This document shows, piece by piece, positions 1 through 5,759 of a stretch of DNA of 14,650 nucleotides. The translations under genes and the position numbers were made by a program. The DNA is taken from contig JAITHR010000187.1 in assembly GCA_031279895.1 (NCBI GenBank), forward strand, positions 1-14,650, written 5' to 3'. The stretch comes from Spirochaetaceae bacterium (GTDB lineage: Bacteria; Spirochaetota; Spirochaetia; Treponematales; Breznakiellaceae). The notes under the pieces were generated by a model. It saw nothing but the letters and a program-made list of their open reading frames with translations. It was not told where the DNA came from and did no database searches. Within the stretch, counting starts at the first letter, position 1. Each line of letters opens with the position of its first letter.

Positions 1-9
1 TCCGTGTTG

Positions 10-44
10 AAAACATTCGTCCGCACTCTGGAGACGAATGTTTT
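10..44. repeat. Perfect 12-bp hairpin at the left edge
   Basis: Positions 10-21 (AAAACATTCGTC) are the exact reverse complement of 33-44, with an 11-nt loop. A diverged direct copy of the left arm and loop follows at 53-71 (AAACATTC, then GCGCACTC). The hairpin sits just before the 21-bp satellite. Positions 34-48 recur inverted at 14634-14648, so this is a dispersed sequence of the genome. There is no T-run exactly placed to prove a terminator, although TTTTT at 41-45 follows the right arm. Its role is unknown. Confidence 0.75.
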
Positions 45-89
45 TACCCTGGAAACATTCATGCGCACTCCGCCCCCAACCACGCGCAC

Positions 90-1266
90 CGCACCCCGCT
101 CCCCAAACAACGCGGACTGCTCCCCGCACAACGCGGACTGCTTCCACGCCAACGCGCCCCGCTTCCCAAACAACGCGGACGGCTCCCCGCACAACGCGCC
201 CCGCTCCCCGCACAACGCGGGCGGCTTCCCGAACCACGCGCCCCGCTCCCCGCACACCGCTCCCCGCTCCCCGAACCACGCGGGCAGTCTCCGCACCACC
301 GCGCCCCGCTTCCCAAACCACGCGCCCCGCTCCCACCAAAACGCGGGCGGCTTCCCGCACAACGCGGGCAGGCCCCGCACCACCGCGCCCCGCTCCCCGC
401 ACACCGCGGGCAGGCCACACGACACCGCGCCCCGCTCCCCGCACAACGCGGACGGCTTCCCAAACAACGCGGGCAGTCTCCGCACCACCGCGCCCACCTC
501 CCCGCGCACCGCGGACTGCTCCCCGAACCACGCGGACTGCTTCCCACACAACGCGGGCGGCTTCCACGCCAACGCGCCCCGCTCCCCGCACAACGCGGGC
601 GGCCTCCCAAACAACACGGACTGCTCCCCGCACACCGCAGACAGGCCACACGCCAACGCGCCCCGCTCCCCGCACAACGCGCCCCGCGCCCCGCACAACG
701 CGGGCGGCTCCCCGCACACCGCGCCCCGCTCCCCGAACCACGCGGGCGGCTTCCCAAACAACGCGGAAAGGCCACACGGCACGGCGCCCCGCTCCACGCA
801 CACCGCGGACTGCTCCACGCACAACGCGGGCAGACTACACGCCACCGCGCCCCGCTTCCCGAACCACGCGGACGGCTTCCGCACCACCGCGGGCAGGCCC
901 CACGGCACGGCGCCCCGCTCCACGCACACCGCGGACTGCTCCACGCACAACGCGGGCAGACTACACGCACAACGCGGGCGGCTCCCCGCACAACGCGGGG
1001 AGGCCACACGGCACGGCGCCCCGCTCCCCAAACAACGCGGACTGCTTCCCGCACACCGCGGACTGCTCCCCGCACAACGCGGACTGCTCCCCGTACACCG
1101 CGCCCCGCTCCCCAAACAACGCGGAAAGGCCACACGGCACCGCGCCCCGCTCCCCACACAACGCGCTCCGCTTCCCGAACCACGCGGGCAGTCTCCGCAC
1201 CACCGCGCTCCGCTCCCCGCACACCGCGCCCCGCTTCCCAAACACCGCGGAAAGGCCACACAGGGA
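90..1266. repeat. 21-bp GC-rich satellite, about 56 units
   Basis: Fifty-five consecutive units plus a final partly matching one keep a 21-bp period from 90 to 1266. The only exception is the 22-bp unit starting at 951. Nearly every unit opens with CGCG. The first part is drawn from a small set (CGCGCCCCGCTCC, CGCGGACTGCTCC, CGCGGGCGGCTTCC, CGCGGGCAGGCC, CGCGGAAAGGCC) and the tail from another (CCGCACAA, CCAAACAA, CCGAACCA, CCGCACAC, GCACCAC, CACGGCAC). Four units, at 195, 426, 573 and 657, are identical. The top strand is very C-rich and T-poor. Because 21 is a multiple of three and stop triplets are absent, all three top frames and most bottom frames stay open. The long ORFs over it, which translate as heptapeptides such as ADCSPHN, are therefore not evidence of a protein. 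I regard it as a non-coding minisatellite; a translated repeat protein is possible but unsupported. Confidence 0.93.
775..968. repeat. 68-bp exact direct repeat within the satellite
   Basis: Positions 775-842 and 901-968 are identical over 68 bases. They are offset by 126 bp, which is exactly six 21-bp units. This is a higher-order repeat and points to a recent duplication of a six-unit segment. The two copies diverge just at the point where the array contains its single 22-bp unit (951-972). Confidence 0.9.
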
Positions 1267-1362
1267 GGCTACACGCCACGGCGGAGAGACCGGTTTCTAC
1301 CATAGAGAGATCTCCGCCCGCGGCGCGGCGAAGGCCCGCGAAAACGGTGAGAAGAAAACCTG

Positions 1363-1391
1363 AAAAAAAGGTGAAAAAAAGATTAAAAAAA
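1363..1391. promoter_or_regulatory. Three A7 tracts in helical phase
   Basis: Runs of seven A lie at 1363-1369, 1374-1380 and 1385-1391, so their centres are exactly 11 bp apart. A-tracts repeated once per helical turn bend DNA. This set ends 23 bp upstream of the -35 hexamer at 1415, where upstream bends commonly raise promoter activity. The spacing is seen directly; the bending and activation are inferred. Confidence 0.6.
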
Positions 1392-1414
1392 GGTGAAATT
1401 CGCTCGAAATTGAC

Positions 1415-1442
1415 TTGACAGGCTTAAGCGCGTCCCTACAAT
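1415..1442 (+). promoter_or_regulatory. Sigma-70-type promoter with no known gene downstream
   Basis: TTGACA (1415-1420) matches the -35 consensus perfectly. After 16 bp comes TACAAT (1437-1442), five of six matches to the -10 consensus. Transcription would start near 1449 and run rightward into the 7-bp repeat and the intergenic region. No supported coding sequence follows on this strand until 3585. It may drive an unannotated RNA or a lost gene. Confidence 0.5.
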
Positions 1443-1443
1443 T

Positions 1444-1468
1444 CGTTTGTCGTTTGTCGTTTGTCGTT
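1444..1468. repeat. Tandem CGTTTGT repeat, 3.5 copies
   Basis: CGTTTGT is repeated at 1444, 1451 and 1458 and continues as CGTT at 1465. It is followed by two CATTTT units from 1471. It overlaps the start point predicted from the promoter at 1415-1442, so copy number could alter initial transcription. It is a candidate slippage-prone tract. Confidence 0.8.
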
Positions 1469-1742
1469 TTCATTTTCATTTGTCCGAAATTCGCGCTGTT
1501 GTCTACGACCATTTTCATACCCAAAATATCCTTTAACGTACCGAAATACTTACGAATATCGTAATACTATTCAAAACTATAGTACCGAACCGCCGCGCCC
1601 GTCAACCACAGCCTCCGGCTGTTTTAAACAGCGGCCTGCGGAGCGGCTCAAAACGTGCGGCGACTGACTAGCCGCGCACCGGCGGTTGGAGGAACCGGTT
1701 CCCCCAAACCCCCCGGTAGCGGCTTCCCGCGCCGCGCCCCTA

Positions 1743-2010
1743 AGCGGACTGCGACAGCTTACAGGCGCTTCGCGAGAAGCTTATGGAACCGTCGGAGACG
1801 GCGCGAAGCGTAGCCGCGCCTAAGCAGCAACCAGCCCGCTAACCGGACACGGTGTTGCACCACTTTGAAACACCAGGCGGCCTTGCTGAAACCGTCGGAG
1901 ACGGCGGCGGTTGATAAGGAAAGATTTGGGGGATTAAGGAAAGAAAGGAAAGACGTGGGGAGGCGGGCCTCCCCACACCCCACACCAGCGCGAGACGCCC
2001 CGCGCCCCGA
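1743..2010. repeat. Composite dispersed repeat block, copy 1
   Basis: The block runs in order: AGCGGACTGCGACAGCTTACA; a GCTTC-GCGA-GAAGC hairpin at 1767-1780; a CCGTC-GGA-GACGG hairpin at 1789-1801; the inverted repeat GGCGCG/CGCGCC around 1800-1820; the GGTGTT/AACACC stem in 1851-1874; a second CCGTC-GGA-GACGG at 1892-1904; a purine tract from 1914; and a GTGGGGAGGC inverted repeat at 1955-1976. The next copy begins at 2011. Small ORFs on both strands here are translations of the repeat and recur as the same peptides in every copy, so I do not call genes. Confidence 0.85.
1955..1976 (-). terminator. Strong hairpin followed by a pyrimidine tract, copy 1
   Basis: GTGGGGAGGC at 1955-1964 is complementary to GCCTCCCCAC at 1967-1976, giving at least nine pairs around a short loop. 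Read on the minus strand, the hairpin is followed by a T-rich pyrimidine tract (GTCTTTCCTTTCTTTCC). This resembles an intrinsic terminator but lacks an uninterrupted T-run. No gene is known to end here. Confidence 0.3.
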
Positions 2011-2347
2011 AGCGGGCGGCGACAGCTTACAGGCGCGTGGCAAGAAGCTTATGAAACAGCCGGAGGTTGCGCGAAGCGCAGCCGCGCCTTGTCTGCGCCG
2101 GCCCGCTAACCGGACACGGTGTTGCACCACTTTGAAACACCAGGCGGCCATGCTGAACAGCCGCCGCCGGCGGGGTGTTGCACCACTTTGAAACACCAGG
2201 CGGCCATGCCGCGCCACCCGCCGCCGGCGGGCGGAGACGGCGGCGGGTGATAAGGAAAGATTTGGGGGGATTAAGGAAAGAAAGGAAAGACGTGGGGAGG
2301 CGGGCCTCCCCACACCCCACACCAGCGCGAGACGCCCCGCGCCCCGA
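2011..2347. repeat. Composite dispersed repeat block, copy 2
   Basis: This has the same order as copy 1, with three differences. The first GGA hairpin is CAGCC-GGA-GGTTG (2057-2069). A 35-bp segment beginning GGTGTTGCACC occurs twice, at 2119-2153 and 2174-2208. The second GGA hairpin is replaced by a 9-bp-arm hairpin, CCCGCCGCC at 2217-2225 with GGCGGCGGG at 2239-2247. The last 100 bp (2248-2347) match 1912-2010 apart from one extra G in a G-run. The near identity suggests recent duplication or ongoing gene conversion. Confidence 0.85.
2292..2313 (-). terminator. Strong hairpin followed by a pyrimidine tract, copy 2
   Basis: This is an exact second copy of the 1955-1976 hairpin and its pyrimidine flank, inside repeat block copy 2. 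On the minus strand it lies downstream of the nuclease-like gene (stop at 2530) by about 220 bp and could end its transcript. Confidence 0.35.
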
Positions 2348-2529
2348 AGCGGGCGGCGACTGCTGTGAGCCGCTTCGCATGACGCTTATGGAACCGTCGG
2401 AGACGGCGCGAAGCGTAGCCGCGCCTAAGCAGCAACCAGCCCGCTGACCGGACACGGTGTTGCACCACTTTGAAACACCAGGCGGCCATGCTGCGCCACC
2501 CGCCGCCGGCGGGCGGAGACGGCGGCGGG
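2348..2529. repeat. Composite dispersed repeat block, partial copy 3
   Basis: The block starts like copies 1 and 2, with CCGTC-GGA-GACGG at 2394-2406 and the GGTGTTGCACC segment at 2456-2487. It ends with the CCCGCCGCC/GGCGGCGGG hairpin at 2499-2529. The purine tract and the GTGGGGAGGC hairpin are missing. The copy stops exactly where the minus-strand nuclease-like gene ends, with the stop codon at 2530-2532. Confidence 0.85.
2499..2529 (-). terminator. GC hairpin abutting the nuclease stop codon
   Basis: CCCGCCGCC (2499-2507) and GGCGGCGGG (2521-2529) form nine GC pairs around a 13-nt loop. On the minus strand the first arm begins with the base after the TAG stop of the coiled-coil nuclease gene. 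There is no T-run, so it is more likely a 3'-end stabilising or Rho-type structure than a classical terminator. A second copy lies at 2217-2247. Confidence 0.4.
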
Positions 2530-3405
2530 CTACCATTTTTTCGGCGTGAAGTTTTCGGGCGGGGTAGCGAGGGTAACGGTGTCGCCGCTTTGGACAAGGA
2601 CGTAGAGGCCGTGCTGATGGGCGTACTGTATCGTATATTCATTGATCACGCCGCCCGCAACCGCGCCCATGAGGGTCTTCGGGTGCCAGTCGCGGTCCCT
2701 GTAGTTCCGTATCTTTGCTATACGCTCAAGGTGGTCATTCACGTGAGCGCAGGTGAGTTTGGTCTTCACCTCCACCAGCATAGCGTAATCTTTCTCCGCA
2801 CTAGTATTGACGAGCGCTATGTCAGCCTCCGCGACGACCTGTCCGTTCTCCTCGAACTTATGGTTCAGGTACACTTTATCAAACTCATAGCCCGCTTGCG
2901 TGAATAACTTTTTCGGATTACCGGCAAACAGGGCTTCAATAAGTCCGCCCAGTGAATTCGTCAGGCCCCCGATATTCTTTGACAGTTCTGCAATTTTCCG
3001 GTCCGTCTCTTTCATCTGTTTGGCAGTCTCTTTCATCTGCCGGTCGGTCTCTTTCATCTGTTTGGCAGTCTCTTTCATCTGCCGGTCGGTCTCTTTCATC
3101 TGCCGGTCAGTCTCTTTCATCTGCCGGTCAGTCTCTTTCATCTGCCGGTCAGTCTCTTTTGAGAGTTCTGCAATTTTCCGGTCGGTCTCTTTTGAGAGTT
3201 CTGCAATTTTCCGGTCGGTCTCTTTTGAGAGTTCTGCAATTTTCCGGTCGGTCTCTTTCATCTGCTCGACAACCTCTTGGATTTTCCGGTCAGTCTCTTT
3301 CATCTGCTCGACGACCGCCTGGATTTTCCGGTCAGTCTCCTTGAAGGCGGCCCAGACGCTGCGGAGGCTTGGGCGTTTATCTTTTCTTCGCGCTATTATT
3401 TTCAT
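2530..3405 (-). CDS. Coiled-coil protein with PD-(D/E)XK nuclease-like domain
   Basis: The protein has 291 residues. Residues 22-143 are a charged coiled coil built from exact repeats: KETDRQM (7 residues), KETDRKIAELS (11) and a 14-residue version ending VVEQM. The C-terminal half carries the pattern of the PD-(D/E)XK fold: EADIALVN with Asp195, then LVEVKTK with Glu212 and Lys214, then a helix (DHLERIAKIRNYRD). From memory this resembles the DUF3782-type proteins common in cyanobacteria and some gut bacteria, whose substrate is unknown. I chose the ATG at 3405 because the open frame upstream of it is only translated repeat hairpin (TVGDG) and crosses a likely promoter. No clear ribosome site precedes it. 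The gene is bounded on both sides by dispersed repeats. The in-frame 21- and 33-bp repeats could change coiled-coil length by slippage. Nuclease activity is inferred; I am confident of the gene, less of its role. Confidence 0.85.
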   Translation of the reverse strand: MKIIARRKDKRPSLRSVWAAFKETDRKIQAVVEQMKETDRKIQEVVEQMKETDRKIAELSKETDRKIAELSKETDRKIAELSKETDRQMKETDRQMKETDRQMKETDRQMKETAKQMKETDRQMKETAKQMKETDRKIAELSKNIGGLTNSLGGLIEALFAGNPKKLFTQAGYEFDKVYLNHKFEENGQVVAEADIALVNTSAEKDYAMLVEVKTKLTCAHVNDHLERIAKIRNYRDRDWHPKTLMGAVAGGVINEYTIQYAHQHGLYVLVQSGDTVTLATPPENFTPKKW

Positions 3406-3411
3406 ATTTTT

Positions 3412-3441
3412 ATAGTACCCTATTCGCGCCGCCGGCGTCCA
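3412..3441 (-). promoter_or_regulatory. Candidate promoter of the nuclease-like gene
   Basis: On the minus strand TGGACG (3436-3441) and TACTAT (3412-3417) are separated by 18 bp. The -10 ends only six bases before the ATG at 3405. If used, the transcript would start at or next to the start codon and be leaderless, which would agree with the lack of a ribosome binding site. Confidence 0.3.
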
Positions 3442-3545
3442 GCCGTCTCCGACGGTTTTAAACAGTGTCATGCGCCGCGCCCCGAAGCGGACTGCGACAG
3501 CTTACAGGCGCGTGTCAGGAAGCTTATGGAACCGTCGGAGACGGC
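3442..3545. repeat. Two GGA hairpins in inverted orientation
   Basis: The 16-mer at 3442-3457 (GCCGTCTCCGACGGTT) is the exact reverse complement of 3530-3545, 72 bp apart. Each copy also folds by itself into CCGTC/GACGG around three bases. The pair sits between two divergent genes and could form either two small hairpins or one large stem. The left copy is followed by TTTTAAACAG, as at 1622-1631. Confidence 0.8.
3472..3545 (+). repeat. Dispersed repeat copy upstream of the isomerase gene
   Basis: This segment matches 1732-1802 and the starts of repeat blocks 2 and 3: CGAAGCGGACTGCGACAG, then TTACAGGCGCGTG, then AGCTTATGGAA and the CCGTC-GGA-GACGG hairpin (3532-3544). AGCTT and AAGCT near its middle can also pair. 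The repeat ends 40 bp before the start of the cyclophilin-FKBP gene. Confidence 0.8.
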
Positions 3546-3548
3546 GGG

Positions 3549-3577
3549 TTGCTGTTGGGTCTCTCGTATGGTATGAT
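3549..3577 (+). promoter_or_regulatory. Candidate promoter of the cyclophilin-FKBP gene
   Basis: TTGCTG (3549-3554) and TATGAT (3572-3577) are spaced by 17 bp. The predicted start point falls at about the ATG at 3585, again suggesting a leaderless message. The promoter abuts the GGA hairpin that ends at 3544. Confidence 0.35.
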
Positions 3578-3584
3578 GGGGGTC

Positions 3585-4640
3585 ATGTATAAGTATGATA
3601 AAACTTTCACCCGCCGCAGGCACAGCGCGGCCCTCGGCATCGGCGGCTTTCTTTTGGTCTTTATGGCCGAGACGACCTTCGGCGCCCCTGGGGATGCCTT
3701 GGGTAACGGGCTTTTTGCCCGCATCAGCACGGTTAGAGGCGATATAGTGGTCCGGCTGGAATACCAGAAGACGCCCCTTACGGTCTGCAATTTCGCGGCC
3801 CTCGCGGAAGGAAAAATGACCGCCGCCAAAGGCAAACCCTTCTATAACGGTCTCACCTTTCACCGAGTCATCGCTGATTTTATGATCCAGGGGGGGGACC
3901 CGTCGGGAAACGGAAGCGGGGGCCCGGGCTACCGGTTTCCAGACGAAATCGTTCCGTCCCTGAAACACGACGGCCCCGGAGTGCTTTCTATGGCAAACGC
4001 CGGGCCCGGAACCAACGGAAGCCAGTTCTTTATCACCCATAAAAGTACCCCTTGGCTAGACGGCAAACATACCGTATTCGGCAGGGTGGTTCAGGGACAG
4101 GACGTGGTAAACGCCATAAGGCAGGGGGACCGTATCAATCAGGTAACGATTATCCGTAACGGGCCGGACGCCGCCGCGTTTAAGGCCGACCAGGGGGCGT
4201 TTGACACGCTTCTCCGGGCCGCGGAGACGGCACGAACCTCCCGCGCCAAAGTAAAACGGGATGCGGATATTGCCCAAATTCAGGCAAAATACCCCGCCGC
4301 CGCGGTTACCCCCTCCGGAATCCGGTACGTCATCCAAAAAGAAGGAACCGGCGACAAACCGGCAAAAGGCAAAACCGTGGCCCTTGCCTATAAGGGGATG
4401 TTCCTCTCCGGCAATGTTTTTGACGGATCCGATATGAACGGCGGCCCGCTTGAGGTGCAGATAGGGATCGGGAAACTCATTCCCGGGTTGGAGGAAACCG
4501 TGCTGGATATGCGGCTAAATGAAAAGCGCCTGGTGGTTATCCCGCCGGAGCTCGCCTACGGGGAACGGGACATCGGAGACGGCATAATACCCGGTAATAG
4601 CTTTCTGGTTTTTGAAATAGATCTGGTGCGTATACGGTAA
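3585..4640 (+). CDS. Exported cyclophilin-FKBP double prolyl isomerase
   Basis: The 351-residue protein joins both classical peptidyl-prolyl isomerase folds. Residues 1-34 look like a signal peptide: a basic start with RRR, then a hydrophobic stretch ([16 protein letters not shown]) and an Ala near 34. Residues 43-193 are a cyclophilin domain with [15 protein letters not shown] (Arg94 catalytic), [15 protein letters not shown] and [11 protein letters not shown] charged helical linker spans about 195-240. Residues 241-351 are an FKBP domain with [22 protein letters not shown] and [13 protein letters not shown]. The core Trp of FKBP12 is Leu302 here. Double immunophilins in this order are known from treponemes. 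It probably helps fold exported proteins. The start is uncertain: ATGs at 3573 and 3576 are also in frame, and GGGGG at 3578-3582 is too close to 3585 to be a normal ribosome site. The gene converges on the ApbE gene with 30 bp between and no clear terminator. Confidence 0.93.
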   Translation: MYKYDKTFTRRRHSAALGIGGFLLVFMAETTFGAPGDALGNGLFARISTVRGDIVVRLEYQKTPLTVCNFAALAEGKMTAAKGKPFYNGLTFHRVIADFMIQGGDPSGNGSGGPGYRFPDEIVPSLKHDGPGVLSMANAGPGTNGSQFFITHKSTPWLDGKHTVFGRVVQGQDVVNAIRQGDRINQVTIIRNGPDAAAFKADQGAFDTLLRAAETARTSRAKVKRDADIAQIQAKYPAAAVTPSGIRYVIQKEGTGDKPAKGKTVALAYKGMFLSGNVFDGSDMNGGPLEVQIGIGKLIPGLEETVLDMRLNEKRLVVIPPELAYGERDIGDGIIPGNSFLVFEIDLVRIR

Positions 4641-4670
4641 AAGAGCAACGCCGGCAGCGGGACCAAGCCC

Positions 4671-5753
4671 TCACTCCCGCGCCACGCGGTAACGGGAGTC
4701 GCGGAGGGTAAACACCCCCGCGGCGCCCGGGGTCAACCGGATGGTTTTATCGGCAAAGATAAAGACCCCTTCGGCGGCAGGCCGAGAACCGAGGAGCGCC
4801 GCGCCTTTTTCATAGCCCAGCGCGAATACCGCCGTGGAAAGCGCGTCCGCGTCAATCGAAAAATCACTGATAACCGTTACGGAAAGGAGCCCGTTATCCA
4901 CGGGATACCCGTTTTCAGTGGAGAGTATATGGTGGTAGCGCGTGCCGTTAATGTCAGCGTACCGCTCATACACGCCGGAAGTAACCACGCTCTTGTTCCG
5001 AACCTCCAGAATACCGATAAAAGCGCCCCGCGTATCCAGCGGATCCTGTACGCCGATACGCCACGGGCCGCCTCCGGTTCCCTGTTTCTCCCGCTTCCCC
5101 TGCCTCTCTTGTTTCTCTCCATAGGCCGCGATATTCCCCCCGAAGTCGATAATGGCGCCGCGTACACCGGTTCCCTCCAGTATGCCCGCGGCTTCATCCG
5201 CCGCGTAGCCTTTGGCAATGGCGCCCACGTCTAACAGCATACCGGGCCGCCGCAGAAAGACCGTGCTTCCCTGCCGGTCAATCACCATGTCCCGCCAGTT
5301 AATAAGGGAAAGGGCCGCTCTGATTTCCTCCGGATCAGGAAGGCGGGGGGTTTCCGTGCCGATGCCCCAGAGTTTTACCAGAGGACCCACTGTGGGGTCA
5401 AACGCGCCGCCGCTCAATTCCGCATAATGCGCGGCCCGCTCCAGTACGGTTATCACATCCCCATGGACGCGCACCGGACGCATACCGGCGTTTCTGTTAA
5501 TCCGGTCAATGTCAGTATCCGCCATAGCGGAGCTCATGTGGTTTTCAATCTCTCGAAGGCGGGAAAATATGGCGCCGTAGGTCTTGGCCGGGTCCTGCGG
5601 GGAGAGGTAAACGGTGCATACCGTTCCAAGGGCGAACTCCGACTGCGACGCACGCCCTTCCGCACGGCCTATCGCATTGACCGGAGATACCAGGACGAGG
5701 AGCAGCGCGCAGGCCGGCAATCTTCGTTTTGATACTATTGATACTAAAAACAT
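4671..5753 (-). CDS. apbE: FAD:protein FMN transferase (ApbE/Ftp family)
   Basis: The 360-residue protein would use FAD to attach FMN to a Thr or Ser of target flavoproteins outside the membrane. Family motifs appear in order: FDPTVGPLVKLWG (118-130), LDVGAIAKGYAAD (174-186), GGNIAAYG (205-212), HHILSTENGYPVDN (274-287) and DALSTAVF (303-310), the last carrying the metal-binding Asp and Thr. The N-terminus has a basic stretch (SKRR) and a hydrophobic segment (15-28) like a signal peptide. Cys15 lies before that segment, so I do not see a lipobox, unlike many lipoprotein members. A charged Gln/Lys/Gly-rich insertion (about 213-229) follows the GGN motif and looks like an expanded loop. The gene starts six bases after the lon stop without a clear ribosome site, so it is probably the translationally coupled last gene of the operon. 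Confidence 0.93.
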   Translation of the reverse strand: MFLVSIVSKRRLPACALLLVLVSPVNAIGRAEGRASQSEFALGTVCTVYLSPQDPAKTYGAIFSRLREIENHMSSAMADTDIDRINRNAGMRPVRVHGDVITVLERAAHYAELSGGAFDPTVGPLVKLWGIGTETPRLPDPEEIRAALSLINWRDMVIDRQGSTVFLRRPGMLLDVGAIAKGYAADEAAGILEGTGVRGAIIDFGGNIAAYGEKQERQGKREKQGTGGGPWRIGVQDPLDTRGAFIGILEVRNKSVVTSGVYERYADINGTRYHHILSTENGYPVDNGLLSVTVISDFSIDADALSTAVFALGYEKGAALLGSRPAAEGVFIFADKTIRLTPGAAGVFTLRDSRYRVARE

Positions 5754-5759
5754 ACCAAG

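Larger units (their letters stand above)
1267..1742. other. Intergenic region without a convincing gene
   Basis: The stretch between the satellite and the repeat blocks contains no ORF I believe. It holds phased A-tracts, a promoter and a 7-bp tandem repeat, listed separately. It also holds a palindrome TTACGA-ATA-TCGTAA at 1550-1564, the octamer GTACCGAA twice (1538, 1582), a GGA-type hairpin CAGCC-TCC-GGCTG at 1609-1621 followed by TTTTAAACAG, and the 12-bp palindrome GGAACCGGTTCC at 1691-1702. Composition switches from AT-rich (1505-1590) to GC-rich (after 1590). A small RNA starting near 1449 would fit, but I cannot define its end. Confidence 0.6.

Noticed and set aside
90..1266. CRISPR array
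   Set aside because: Units are contiguous 21-bp variants with no constant repeat alternating with unique spacers, and no cas genes are present.
4..1363. Long ORFs of 433 and 441 codons on the + strand and 414 codons on the minus strand
   Set aside because: They are by-products of a stop-free 21-bp repeat, open in several frames at once, and the repeat phase switches frame at about 972.
1297..1667. Two small ORFs, 75 codons on minus and 68 codons on plus
   Set aside because: No ribosome site, low-complexity composition and no recognisable similarity; one overlaps the tandem heptamer.
1759..2642. Several ORFs of 90-187 codons on both strands
   Set aside because: They translate the dispersed repeat blocks; the same peptides (such as CFKVVQHRV) recur in each copy and in several frames.
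2900..3415. Plus-strand ORFs of 171 and 130 codons
   Set aside because: Antisense shadows of the coiled-coil repeats of the minus-strand gene.
3406..3471. N-terminal extension of the nuclease-like protein to 3471
   Set aside because: The extra residues come from the dispersed hairpin (TVGDG) and cross the likely promoter.
4641..4670. Bidirectional terminator between the converging genes
   Set aside because: Only a small GCCGGC palindrome and no T-run on either strand.
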